DNA from: Bacillota bacterium
GTDB taxonomy: Bacteria > Bacillota > Clostridia > Christensenellales > Aristaeellaceae
Direction of reading: 5' to 3'
Assembly: GCA_023411395.1 (NCBI GenBank)
Contig: JAEYOV010000050.1
Coordinates: 1-64,000 of the forward strand
DNA length: 64,000 nt
A program made the translations under genes and the position numbers. The notes below the pieces were generated by a model that ran no database searches, had not been told where the DNA came from, and saw only the letters and a list, made by a program, of their open reading frames with translations. This document shows positions 17,612 to 25,743 of the stretch, piece after piece; within the stretch, counting starts at the first letter, position 1; each line of letters starts with the position of its first letter.

Positions 17612-18598
17612 TTAAAATACGGCGCTGTCTTTATCGATCTTAGTAACGATAAAGTTTGCCAGGAGGATGGTGATGCAGCAGGCAACGGATTGGAACATGG
17701 AAGCCGCCGCCGTCTTGCCTATGGGCGCATTGCTTTGCAGCGCCATATACACATAGGTGTCAAAGGTGGATGCCACCTTGTACAACGAGTTTGGCACGCC
17801 CTGCGTCACCTGGTAGAACAGGCCGAAATCGGAATAGAAGATGCGCCCGACACTTAAGATGAACATGACAATGATGATCATTTTCAGCATCGGCAGCGTG
17901 ATAAACCTTGCCTGCTGCCACTTGCTGGCGCCATCCAGCATGGCGGCCTCATAGAGCGTTTGATCGATGCCCGTAATACTAGCCAGGTACACCACCATGC
18001 TGTAGCCCACGCTTTTCCACATGGCCAGGAGGGTAAAGAAGAAGGGCCAGTATGTAGGCGTGGCATACCAGTTGACCTTTTCCCCGCCAAACAGCTTTAC
18101 GATGGAATTTAGAAGCCCCCTGTCCGTGTTCAGGAAAGCGAATACAAAATAGCTGATGACCACCCAGGACATAAAGTACGGGAAGAACATCATCGTCTGG
18201 TAGACCTTGGATTTGCGCCTGGAATAGACCTCGTTGATTGTAACAGCCAGGCTGACGGGGATGAGGGTGCCAAGTATGATAAACACCACATTGTATAAAA
18301 GCGTATTGCGCAGCAGCATCAGGAAGGCATTGTTTTTGATAAAGAAAGTAAAGTTGCTAAAGCCCGCCCAATTGCTGTCCCTCAGGTTTTCAAGGAAGGT
18401 CTGCTGGGGGAAAATATGGTAATCCTTAAAGGCTATCAGCAGCCCGAACATGGGAAGATAGCAGAAAAGCGCATACCACATGAACGTGGGAAAGCCCAGC
18501 AATGCCAGTTCCGTATCTTCCTTTGTCCATTTCTTCTTCCTTGATTTGTAAGGGCGGACGGATAATGTGCCGGCCATTTCCTGCCTTTTTCCCAGCAT
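17612..18598 (-). CDS. ABC transporter permease, LplB-like (importer B)
   Basis: A 328-residue inner-membrane permease and first gene of importer B. The ELALLGFPTFMWYALFCYLPMFGLLIAFKDY opening is characteristic of LplB/YtcP-partner permeases, and the EAA loop YEAAMLDGASKWQQ is near residue 225. The start is not certain: ATG 18598 has GGAGG 13 nt upstream (rather far), while ATG 18577 has a weaker GGCAGGAA. The gene is divergent from a LacI-type regulator and has a strong promoter at 18703-18731. Confidence 0.9.
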   Translation of the reverse strand: MLGKRQEMAGTLSVRPYKSRKKKWTKEDTELALLGFPTFMWYALFCYLPMFGLLIAFKDYHIFPQQTFLENLRDSNWAGFSNFTFFIKNNAFLMLLRNTLLYNVVFIILGTLIPVSLAVTINEVYSRRKSKVYQTMMFFPYFMSWVVISYFVFAFLNTDRGLLNSIVKLFGGEKVNWYATPTYWPFFFTLLAMWKSVGYSMVVYLASITGIDQTLYEAAMLDGASKWQQARFITLPMLKMIIIVMFILSVGRIFYSDFGLFYQVTQGVPNSLYKVASTFDTYVYMALQSNAPIGKTAAASMFQSVACCITILLANFIVTKIDKDSAVF

Positions 18599-18622
18599 AC
18601 TGCTTCATCACCCTCCATGAAA

Positions 18623-18653
18623 TTAACATCAGTTACTTATTTGCGTTAACATC
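18623..18653. promoter_or_regulatory. Candidate LacI operator repeats in the importer B leader
   Basis: TTAACATC occurs twice, at 18623-18630 and 18646-18653, 23 bp (about two helical turns) apart, downstream of the importer B promoter. A further AGTTAACAACG lies at 18673-18683. The shared GTTAA core also forms the palindrome at 18817-18829, next to the regulator promoter, which supports a common binding protein. Confidence 0.5.
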
Positions 18654-18702
18654 AAGCCTTGTGATTCATAAAAGTTAACAACGATGCTTACCGTTGCTTG
18701 AA

Positions 18703-18731
18703 AGTATAACACGGCGCCAATGCGATTGCAA
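18703..18731 (-). promoter_or_regulatory. Promoter of the importer B operon
   Basis: On the minus strand TTGCAA (18726-18731) and TATACT (18703-18708) are separated by 17 nt. CAACG and CGTTG (18679-18683 and 18692-18696) form an inverted repeat directly downstream, a possible operator. Confidence 0.7.
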
Positions 18732-18816
18732 GAGGTAAATAGGCATTATTTTTAATTTTTCGAAAAATACATGTTCATTCTGTCTATACTTCCCCAGTAT
18801 CCCGATTTCTTTTAAG

Positions 18817-18829
18817 TTAACAATGTTAA
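18817..18829. promoter_or_regulatory. Palindromic operator candidate TTAACAATGTTAA
   Basis: TTAACA and TGTTAA are perfect inverted arms around one base, 9 nt upstream of the -35 box of the LacI-type gene. This fits autoregulation by the LacI protein encoded at 18897, shared with the TTAACATC repeats in front of importer B. Confidence 0.55.
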
Positions 18830-18837
18830 TTTAATTG

Positions 18838-18866
18838 TTGACTTTATGAAATGTTTGTAGTATGCT
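18838..18866 (+). promoter_or_regulatory. Promoter of the LacI-type gene at 18897
   Basis: TTGACT (18838-18843) and TATGCT (18861-18866) with a 17-nt spacer; the start codon is about 30 nt downstream of the -10, with GAGGG as ribosome site (18886-18890). Confidence 0.7.
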
Positions 18867-18896
18867 TGTCTTATCAGAACGAAGCGAGGGAAGCAA

Positions 18897-19913
18897 ATGG
18901 GAAAAGTGACGATGCAAGGCCTGGCAGACGCCGTCGGCGTATCCAGGATCACGGTATGGAAAGCGCTGAATAAACGTCCCGGCGTATCCGATGAGATGCG
19001 CCAGGAGATTGTGCGCAAAGCCGCTGAATTGGGGTTCCTCCCATCAACGCAAAGCCAGGTGAAAACGGCGGCGGACCGTACGTTTTCCATAGTGGTATCG
19101 CGCCCTGAATCCTCATCCTTCTGGATGCAAATTATCCATCATATTGCCAAGGAGCTTGCCATCCATGGCATCAACCTGATGTATACCTATATGCCCACAG
19201 CTTCCCGGGAAGGCTTTTCCCTTCCGTCTTCCCTGAGCGCGGAATCCATTGATGGCTTCATCGTGCTGAATGTTTACAATGAAAACCTTCTGCGCCTTCT
19301 GACAGCACAGCCGTTGCCCAAGGTATTTCTGGATACTGTTCCGGCCATTGCGCCATCGGATCTCAACGGGGATCTTGTGATTCTGGAGGGGCGCACCCGC
19401 ATCTTGGAAATTACGGCAAAGCTGCTATCAAACGGCCGGAAAAGACTAGGCTTTATCGGGGATGTCAATTATGCGCAAACAAATTTTGACCGTTATCAAG
19501 GGTTTCTGGATGCCCACAGGATGCTGCACACTCCGATAGACCCCGCCCTTTGCATGACGGGGCCCATTGGCCTGAAAAGCCACTATGAACAGATCAGCCA
19601 TTTTTTATCCGGGCTCAAGGCATGGCCGGATGGATTTGTCTGCCCCAGCGACTTTATCGCCCACTTTGTAAGCCGTTACCTTCAGGAAACGGGGCGCAGG
19701 CAGCCGGACGGCTTTGTCCTGACGGGGTTTGACAACAACCCGGAATACGCAAATGTCGCCGGGCGGATTACCACGGTGAATGTGGAAACCGCCATGCTTG
19801 GCAAAAGCCTGGCCCGCAAGCTGATGTTCCACGCGGACTATCCTGATGCGCCCTGGGAAGTCACCTATGTGGCGACCAATATTCTATACCGCGGCGGGCT
19901 GGAAAATGCCTGA
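18897..19913 (+). CDS. LacI-family transcriptional regulator of importer B
   Basis: A 338-residue regulator. The helix-turn-helix (TMQGLADAVGVSRITVWKAL, then NKRPGVSDEMRQEIVRKAAELGF) is at the N-terminus, followed by a type-1 periplasmic-binding fold: KRLGFIGDVN, a FDRYQGFLDAH segment and VLTGFDNN near residue 280. It is divergent from the importer B/GH130 operon across 298 nt holding two promoters and GTTAA-type repeats, so it is the likely local repressor. The inducer may be a manno-oligosaccharide, by context only. Confidence 0.93.
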   Translation: MGKVTMQGLADAVGVSRITVWKALNKRPGVSDEMRQEIVRKAAELGFLPSTQSQVKTAADRTFSIVVSRPESSSFWMQIIHHIAKELAIHGINLMYTYMPTASREGFSLPSSLSAESIDGFIVLNVYNENLLRLLTAQPLPKVFLDTVPAIAPSDLNGDLVILEGRTRILEITAKLLSNGRKRLGFIGDVNYAQTNFDRYQGFLDAHRMLHTPIDPALCMTGPIGLKSHYEQISHFLSGLKAWPDGFVCPSDFIAHFVSRYLQETGRRQPDGFVLTGFDNNPEYANVAGRITTVNVETAMLGKSLARKLMFHADYPDAPWEVTYVATNILYRGGLENA

Positions 19914-19931
19914 CCCGTAATACGCCGCCCG

Positions 19932-19970
19932 GAAGAAATGCCATCAAGCCTTGCCGGCAGCACTTCTTTT
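19932..19970 (+). terminator. Possible intrinsic terminator after the LacI-type gene
   Basis: GAAG (19932-19935) and TGCC (19939-19942) can pair with GGCA (19956-19959) and CTTC (19963-19966), with a small internal loop, followed by TTTT (19967-19970). The stem is imperfect, so confidence is modest. Confidence 0.38.
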
Positions 19971-20110
19971 CTGATCAAAAACCCCTATCCGCTTGATCCG
20001 GGACCTACACGGGCATAGGCATTTTCGCCCCAGTCAGCTCATAAAACCGCATAACGATCCGCTGAAGCCTTGAAAAGCAAAGCAGTCTGTGAAAAAGCAA
20101 AGAAATGTCT

Positions 20111-20139
20111 TTGTAAAATCTTTGGCTTTATGCTAATAT
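20111..20139 (+). promoter_or_regulatory. Promoter of the alpha-oxoamine synthase gene
   Basis: TTGTAA (20111-20116) and TAATAT (20134-20139) with a 17-nt spacer and a TGC extended -10 at 20131-20133. Confidence 0.62.
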
Positions 20140-20181
20140 GTCTTTATTATTCTGCAATTATTTGCGGACTGGGGGATGGCC

Positions 20182-21363
20182 ATGTCAGTATTTACGAAAT
20201 GCGAGAATTTCCACGATGTAGAAGTAGTAAAAAAAATGGGCCTGTATCCTTACTTCCACGAACTCCAATCCCGCCCGGACAATGAAGTCATCATGGAAGG
20301 CAAGCGCCGGATCATGCTCGGCTCAAACAACTACCTGGGTCTTACCAATCACGAGGAAGTCAAGCGTGCCGCCATAGGGGCGATCGAAAAATATGGTACG
20401 GGCTGCTCCGGTTCGCGCTTCCTCAACGGCACGCTGGATCTTCATGTGAAACTCGAAAATGAAATCGCCTCCTTCGTCCACAAGGAGGCTGCCGTTACCT
20501 TTTCCACGGGCTTCCAGACGAATCTGGGAATTATCAGCGCACTGTGCGGGCATACCGATTACGCCATCTGTGACGCGGAAAACCATGCCAGCATTTACGA
20601 CGGCTGCAAGCTGAGCTACAGCCGGATGGTACGCTACCGCCATTCCGACATGGAAGACCTGGAAGCTGCGCTGGCCGATCTGCCAGCCAAGGCGGGCAAG
20701 CTGATTGTGACGGACGGCGTTTTCAGCATGAGCGGCGACATTTGCAAGCTGCCCGAGATCGTGGAACTCAAAAAGAAATACAATGCGCAGCTTCTGGTGG
20801 ATGACGCTCACGGCTTCGGCGTGATCGGCGAAGGCGGCCGGGGCACGGGCTCCTATTTCGGACTTGAGGACGAGGTCGACATCATCATGAGCACCTTCTC
20901 CAAATCCCTCGCCAGCCTGGGCGGATTTATGGCATCCTCATCCGTCGTTGCCAACTATGTACGGCACAAGTCGCGCCCATTTATCTTCTCCGCCTCTATC
21001 CCACCCGCATCCTGTGCCGCTGCACTCGCGGCGCTTGAGGTTATCATGATGCATCCGGAAAGAGTGGCGCGGCTAAACGAGATGGCACGCTATATGAAGC
21101 GCGCTCTGACCTCGCGGAACATTAACATTGTCGATTCTCCCACGCCCATCATCGCCATCAACACGAATGATATGGTTACCACGCTTACGATCGCCAAAGA
21201 GATATACGATGCCGGTGTGTACGTCAACGCCGTGCTCCCGCCTGCCGCGCCCGAAAACGGCTGCATGCTTCGCCTGAGCCTGATGGCCACCTTCACCGAG
21301 GAACTCATCGACGAAGCTGTCGGCATCATCGAGAATGTGCTAAAAAAGAACGGCCTGCTTTAA
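20182..21363 (+). CDS. Alpha-oxoamine synthase, serine palmitoyltransferase-like
   Basis: A 393-residue PLP enzyme that condenses an amino acid with an acyl-thioester. Lys in STFSKSLASLGG (K241) should bind PLP; His in AENHASI (H135) and the VDDAHG motif (D208, H210) are the other PLP contacts. The N-terminal GLYPYFHELQS, GSNNYLGL and KYGTGCSGSRFLNGT segments look closer to bacterial serine palmitoyltransferases than to BioF or Kbl, as I recall them. ATG 20182 is preferred with GGGGG 6 nt upstream; ATG 20176 abuts that site. It stands alone among sugar genes, with its own promoter. Exact acyl donor is not determinable here. Confidence 0.82.
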   Translation: MSVFTKCENFHDVEVVKKMGLYPYFHELQSRPDNEVIMEGKRRIMLGSNNYLGLTNHEEVKRAAIGAIEKYGTGCSGSRFLNGTLDLHVKLENEIASFVHKEAAVTFSTGFQTNLGIISALCGHTDYAICDAENHASIYDGCKLSYSRMVRYRHSDMEDLEAALADLPAKAGKLIVTDGVFSMSGDICKLPEIVELKKKYNAQLLVDDAHGFGVIGEGGRGTGSYFGLEDEVDIIMSTFSKSLASLGGFMASSSVVANYVRHKSRPFIFSASIPPASCAAALAALEVIMMHPERVARLNEMARYMKRALTSRNINIVDSPTPIIAINTNDMVTTLTIAKEIYDAGVYVNAVLPPAAPENGCMLRLSLMATFTEELIDEAVGIIENVLKKNGLL

Positions 21364-21510
21364 AAGTGCCAAACACTTGTAATTGATTGTATCTCTGCCG
21401 GAATCCGCCCCTGGTGTGTTCGGGAAGGAAAACGGAATATGCCCCGCGGAATACAGGAGAACGGCGGAATAAGGCAGCGCCATGAAAAGCGCGTATACCA
21501 TAAAGCCAGG

Positions 21511-22620
21511 CTAAAATCCAAACCCCTCCATCTCGCAGGCGGCCTGAATAAAGGCGCCTGTTCCTTTCAGATCATTGGCGACAATCGGCTCACTCATGTA
21601 GTAGGCATAGGTGCCGTCGCGGTTGTGCCTGCCTCCCAGGCCGGCCACCTGGCAGCACTTGGTGACTATGGCTTGCCCGTGCAGAATTTCTATAAACTGC
21701 TCCACCGCCCCGGCGTAGGAGGAAATAAGCCCTTCCCTGCCAATGCAGGAGATCAGCCCCAGGCGGGCCGCCTTAGCAAGGGCGTATAGGATCAGGCTGG
21801 TACAGGAGGACTCCAAATAGTTCCCGGCCCGGCCCGGCGCATCCAGCACCTGGAACCAGACCTGTGCTTCTTTGTCCCTCACCTTCCACACCGCCTCCGC
21901 CAACTCATTGAAAAGCTCAAGAAGCGGCCCGCGTCCCTTATGCTCCTTGGGAAGAAAGTCCAGCGTATCCACGATGGCGGCCATATACCAGCCGGTGGCC
22001 CGGCCCCATACATGTTTTGAACATCCTGTTTCTTTATCGGCCCAGGACTGGGCGGATACGGCGTCCCAGGCGTGGCGGCACAGGTTGGTTCTTTCATCCC
22101 TGGCACGCTCTCTGATGAGCAAAAATTGCTTCACGATATCGTCAAACCAGTCTTCCCTGCCGTACAGCTTTGCGGCTCTTGCATAAAACGGCGCATACAT
22201 GTAAAGCCCGTCCAGCCACACCTGCTGGGGATATATCAGCTTATGCCAGAATCCTCCCTGGGCGGTGCGGGGCTGCTTATCCATCTGCTTCAAAAGCAGG
22301 CGGATGGCAGCCTCATACCTTGGGGATTTCGTTTTTTCATACAGGTACAGAAGCTGCTTCCCGTTGCACAAATAATCCAGGTTGTATTCCTCCATGTTAT
22401 AGCCGCGAATATCATTGCCGTCGGCTGACAAAAAGGAATCCACGCCATCCTTGATATACCTTTCATATTTTTCATCGCCCGTCAGCGCAAACAGCGTTGC
22501 CATACCGTTCCATACAACGCCAAAATCGTAGGACCAGTGGCTGGCAAGCAATTGCTCCCTGTCCATCAGGCCTTCGGCCACGCGGATATGCCAGTTATTA
22601 AAGGTTGGTTTCATTTGCAC
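21511..22620 (-). CDS. GH105 unsaturated uronyl hydrolase, YesR/YteR-like
   Basis: A 369-residue (alpha/alpha)6 barrel. GH105 enzymes remove the 4,5-unsaturated uronic acid left by polysaccharide lyases, using an aspartate to start hydration of the double bond. Family segments are VWLDGLYMYAPFYA (likely catalytic Asp), RHAWD, WGRATGWYMAAIVDTLDFLP and NYLESSCTSLILYALAKAARLG. No signal peptide, so it acts in the cytoplasm. The GTG start at 22620 has AAGGAG 7 nt upstream. A palindrome GTATATCGTATAC (22681-22693) lies ahead of it. Upstream sit decayed genes, so this may be the end of an older operon. Confidence 0.9.
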   Translation of the reverse strand: MQMKPTFNNWHIRVAEGLMDREQLLASHWSYDFGVVWNGMATLFALTGDEKYERYIKDGVDSFLSADGNDIRGYNMEEYNLDYLCNGKQLLYLYEKTKSPRYEAAIRLLLKQMDKQPRTAQGGFWHKLIYPQQVWLDGLYMYAPFYARAAKLYGREDWFDDIVKQFLLIRERARDERTNLCRHAWDAVSAQSWADKETGCSKHVWGRATGWYMAAIVDTLDFLPKEHKGRGPLLELFNELAEAVWKVRDKEAQVWFQVLDAPGRAGNYLESSCTSLILYALAKAARLGLISCIGREGLISSYAGAVEQFIEILHGQAIVTKCCQVAGLGGRHNRDGTYAYYMSEPIVANDLKGTGAFIQAACEMEGFGF

Positions 22621-22701
22621 GACGGTTCTCCTTTTTCATTGTGTTCCGTTCCCAAAGGCTGTAAATGATAATATACTACTGTATATCGTATACGGAAAAA
22701 G

Positions 22702-22943
22702 TCATCTTGCATAGCTGTAATTTTCGATACCGTGGTTCAGCGCGATGCCGTCGTACCTGCCGCTTAAAGCGCTTTCAAACACGGCAAGCTGCGCTTTGTG
22801 ATCGGCACCCTCGGACCCGTCAAACGTACAAACCACGTCCAATTGGCGCCCGCGTCCTCCATTTCCCGGCGGACAGGGATGAAAAACACCTGCTCCCTGC
22901 AAAGCGTGATGAAAACAAAGTGCAAAGACCCTTCGGCATGCAT
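22702..22943 (-). pseudogene. Frameshifted N-terminal remnant of a sugar-binding protein (type-1 periplasmic-binding fold)
   Basis: One frame reads EGSLHFVFITLCREQVFFIP then RREMEDAGANW from ATG 22943; after a one-base shift near 22840 a second frame continues VVCTFDGSEGAD and AVFESALSGRYDGIAL, then stops at 22702. This is the usual first 80 residues of an RbsB-like sugar-binding domain, whose full length is about 300. The ribosome site GAGGGGGG overlaps the stop of the UROD remnant in front of it, so the two were an operon before decay. Confidence 0.62.
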
Positions 22944-22949
22944 GAAAAA

Positions 22950-23120
22950 TCATCCCCCCTCAAACCCCCTGACCGCCTGAAGCATCGCCTCAATATTCTG
23001 CGGGGGCACGTTGGGGAGGATGTTGTGGATCGCACCGAAGACATACCCGCCGCCCGGCGCAAAGACGGACAGGTTTTCCAGCACACTTTCCCGTACCTGT
23101 TCTGTACATGCGTGCGCGCT
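22950..23120 (-). pseudogene. C-terminal remnant of a UROD-family gene
   Basis: The frame ending at 22950 reads ENLSVFAPGGGYVFGAIHNI and PNVPPQNIEAMLQAVRGF, the standard C-terminal end of UROD/MtaA-family proteins. The rest of the gene is absent: the GH172-family gene stops at 23126, so a deletion joined that gene end to this tail around 23110-23125. It is the third UROD-family sequence in the window. Confidence 0.7.
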
Positions 23121-23125
23121 GATCC

Positions 23126-24100
23126 CTATTTCATTTGATAGCAATAGCAGGCGCTGCGGTATTTGACGAAAAAATTCACCTTCATGTTCTCCGTGTGGCG
23201 CCGGTTTGCGGACAATGAGGAATAATACTCATGCTGGTAGTTGATGACCAGCCGCATGCCTTTTTGAAAGCTTATCCTGTCTTCCAGCCTGCAGCGCAGC
23301 ATCGTCAGCGCCACGCCCCCATGAGGCAGCTCCTGCTCGTGTGTGATGGCGGCGCGCCCGTCGGACTGCACGCCGTGAAAGCCCCAGGAATACCCGTAAA
23401 AATCCTCGGTTCCCAGGCATTCGTGGGAAGGTTCCGTTTCCCCGTCCACATAGATCTCATCGTTGCCTTCGCACAGGTATTCGCCGTTTTTGCAAAGGAT
23501 GCAATCCGCCTCCAGCTCCAGCCAGTGGGCTGCCAGCGCGCCTTTGCCCTGTATGTCGAGCAGAAGCAGCTTCTCCTCGGGAATACGGATGCGGCCCTGC
23601 CGCCAGTCCACCGTCAAATGTCCCAGCGCCGCATCCCACCGGTCCATCTCCTCGGCCTGAATGGTCATATAGCCAAAGAGGTCATAATCCGACCGGTTTT
23701 CGATTTCCACCTTGATGTGCTCGCGGTAGGGCATGACCATATACAGGTTGTGGGAATGCTTGACCTTGGAGAAATAGACGGTGGCAAACGGGTCCGATCG
23801 GCTGGAGGCGTCCGCGAAAAAATCCATGAGAGGCATGTCAACGGATGGTTTTTCCTCATGGTTGTAATACACGGTCAGCCATAATGCGTCGCCGGCCTGC
23901 TGGTCCTGGCCGTGTGAACCGCGTTTGTAAAAGGATGTGGCATGCAGGTTGGTCAGCATGCCAGGCCCGTTCCCTTCCAATACCGTGATCTTCGCATGGG
24001 CAAGGAATTCCTTCATGTCGGGATACTTGTCATAAGGCCAGGCGATGTTGATGAGCTTCGATCTGCCGCCGTCAAGCCTTGCCGCCATCCGATGATCCAT
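23126..24100 (-). CDS. DUF2961/GH172-family glycoside hydrolase
   Basis: A 324-residue protein matching DUF2961, now GH172, whose characterised members act on fructofuranose dianhydrides and arabinofuranosides. The typical DGGRSKLINIAWPY start region, GPGMLTNLHATSF, EIYVDGE and CLGTEDFYGYSWGF (the Glu here is the expected catalytic acid) are present. It is slightly short for the family. No signal peptide. It is the last intact gene of the operon headed by D-lyxose isomerase; just behind it lie two gene remnants. Substrate unknown. Confidence 0.82.
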   Translation of the reverse strand: MDHRMAARLDGGRSKLINIAWPYDKYPDMKEFLAHAKITVLEGNGPGMLTNLHATSFYKRGSHGQDQQAGDALWLTVYYNHEEKPSVDMPLMDFFADASSRSDPFATVYFSKVKHSHNLYMVMPYREHIKVEIENRSDYDLFGYMTIQAEEMDRWDAALGHLTVDWRQGRIRIPEEKLLLLDIQGKGALAAHWLELEADCILCKNGEYLCEGNDEIYVDGETEPSHECLGTEDFYGYSWGFHGVQSDGRAAITHEQELPHGGVALTMLRCRLEDRISFQKGMRLVINYQHEYYSSLSANRRHTENMKVNFFVKYRSACYCYQMK

Positions 24101-24126
24101 CGTCTTCCCCCTTTATACACAATGAA

Positions 24127-25743
24127 CTATACTTGATGTTTGCCCAGTTCCCACTTCGCCGCCTTTTGAAGGGCACTTGTCATGGATTCGCGGTGCTTTG
24201 CCAGCGTGTCGCCAACGATCGCGAAGGTCGGGATGATGTACTGTTCCATAAGGCCGTTATCGGTGGGTGAGTACCAGGCCTGCTCGTGGATGCCGCCGCT
24301 CCCGCCAGGCGCGGGGTAAGCCAGATACCAGCTCTGCCGCGTGTAGCGGAGCATGGCGTTTTCCAAACCCAAGGGCTGCATGAAGGTGGCGAACAGACCG
24401 AAAACATCCCACAAAAGGTCATATCCGTCCTCGCCCATGAGCAGGGCATTCGGAAATCTTTCGTGCATCGCGGCTCCCCATGTCTTCATGCCCTCATAAG
24501 GGGAGTAATCGGGGCTGTTTTCCCAGCGGATCGCGCCGTCCAGAAAAACGCCGTCAAATCCGTATTCTTGAAGCAGGCCGCAGCAGATATCAACAAGCTT
24601 GCTCCTGAACCCCGGATGTCCGAAATTCACCAGCCAGCCCATTTTTTCATAGAACAGATCGGAATTCCAGTCCACCCAGTTTTGAACCTTTCCGTCGCCG
24701 TATTCCGATTTCAGCCGCGCATCCATCAAACCATGTTCTTTAAGGAAGGATTCGGTTGCCAGGTTCGGGCCGTCCAGCATGGGGATGATGTGCGCACCAA
24801 GGCTGTGCGCGGTCTTCACAAGCGCTTTAAGGCCTTCGCTGCCGCCCAGTTCCGGTGCCGGGCCCATTGCTGGGGACTGGTTGTAGTAGCGGCCTTCCCA
24901 GGCAGGCAGGAACGCGAGCACATGCTTCCCGGGAATGATTTTGCAGACTTCACGCAGCGCCTCCTCCTGCTGTGCGTAGGTCAGGTACACGTATCCTGTC
25001 CAATGTACACCGTGAAGATTGACGACCACCTTCAGATCATTGACCCATTGCCGCTCGGGGTGCTGCTCAAAGGGCCGCATGCCGAAGTTCTTCTCCAGAT
25101 CCTGAAAACGCCTGTTCACCGCCTCGCATCTGGCAAGGCCCCGGCCGATCTCCCATATGGGAAGCTCCAGCCTGTTCAGGGATACGCGGGCATCCTCCTG
25201 ATGAGACAGCACCAGCACGGGCTCGTCAAAAATATGGTCATAATGCGCCGAGAAGCACTTTCTTCTTACCTTGGGATCGCGCGAAAGCACGAAGGCTTCC
25301 GGCTGGTCCTCGCAGTCGATCATCACAAGGGGCATGGTGGCCGTGCGCCCCGGCCATGACAGGATATCGGCATGCTTCCCGGGCGCTACGGTGGTGGCGG
25401 GCATGTTCTCGGATTCACCGATCAGCCGCCGCACCTTCAGCCCGCGCACCAGCAGCACAAGGCTGCGCCCTGTTTCCGTATCCTGCTGCGCATGGCCGCC
25501 GATTGTGAAAATCCCCTGCTCATCGCAGGTTATCCGCAAAGCCATGCCGCCCGGCGCGGTTTGCTGCCCGCCGGCCCAACTGAGGCGCGAGGCTTCCATG
25601 GTGATCCGGCTCGCCTCCGCATGGAGTTTGACGGACGCGGGATCGGGCGCATACAAGTTTTTGTCCGTACCCAGCCGCAAGGCAAAGGAGAGACCGTTGA
25701 GTGTGATCCATGTGTCTTTGAAATCAAATCCCAACGTGTTCAT
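24127..25743 (-). CDS. Putative TIM-barrel glycoside hydrolase
   Basis: A 538-residue protein with a beta-sandwich N-terminal part (about 1-200) and a TIM-barrel C-terminal part. The strand-end motifs GFDGVFLDGAIRWENSP (about residue 425) and NALLMGEDGYDLLWDVFGL, with WTGYVYLTY, GKHVLAFLPAWEGRYY and LGAHIIPMLDGPN earlier, fit retaining glycosidases of the GH13/GH31/GH36 kind or the DUF6259 group; the Asp of LDGAIRW and Glu of MGEDG are candidate catalytic residues. I cannot assign a GH number. It overlaps the dehydrogenase stop by 4 nt (ATGA), so it belongs to the lyxose isomerase operon. Confidence 0.65.
   Translation of the reverse strand: MNTLGFDFKDTWITLNGLSFALRLGTDKNLYAPDPASVKLHAEASRITMEASRLSWAGGQQTAPGGMALRITCDEQGIFTIGGHAQQDTETGRSLVLLVRGLKVRRLIGESENMPATTVAPGKHADILSWPGRTATMPLVMIDCEDQPEAFVLSRDPKVRRKCFSAHYDHIFDEPVLVLSHQEDARVSLNRLELPIWEIGRGLARCEAVNRRFQDLEKNFGMRPFEQHPERQWVNDLKVVVNLHGVHWTGYVYLTYAQQEEALREVCKIIPGKHVLAFLPAWEGRYYNQSPAMGPAPELGGSEGLKALVKTAHSLGAHIIPMLDGPNLATESFLKEHGLMDARLKSEYGDGKVQNWVDWNSDLFYEKMGWLVNFGHPGFRSKLVDICCGLLQEYGFDGVFLDGAIRWENSPDYSPYEGMKTWGAAMHERFPNALLMGEDGYDLLWDVFGLFATFMQPLGLENAMLRYTRQSWYLAYPAPGGSGGIHEQAWYSPTDNGLMEQYIIPTFAIVGDTLAKHRESMTSALQKAAKWELGKHQV

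Noticed and set aside
22681..22693. Palindrome GTATATCGTATAC as a defined operator
   Set aside because: It is a perfect inverted repeat near the GH105 gene, but the promoter there is unclear and no regulator is adjacent, so I only mention it.
22764..22777. cre-like sequence TTAAAGCGCTTTCA
   Set aside because: It resembles a CcpA site but lies inside the pseudogene reading frame, far from a clear promoter, and one end deviates; chance is likely.
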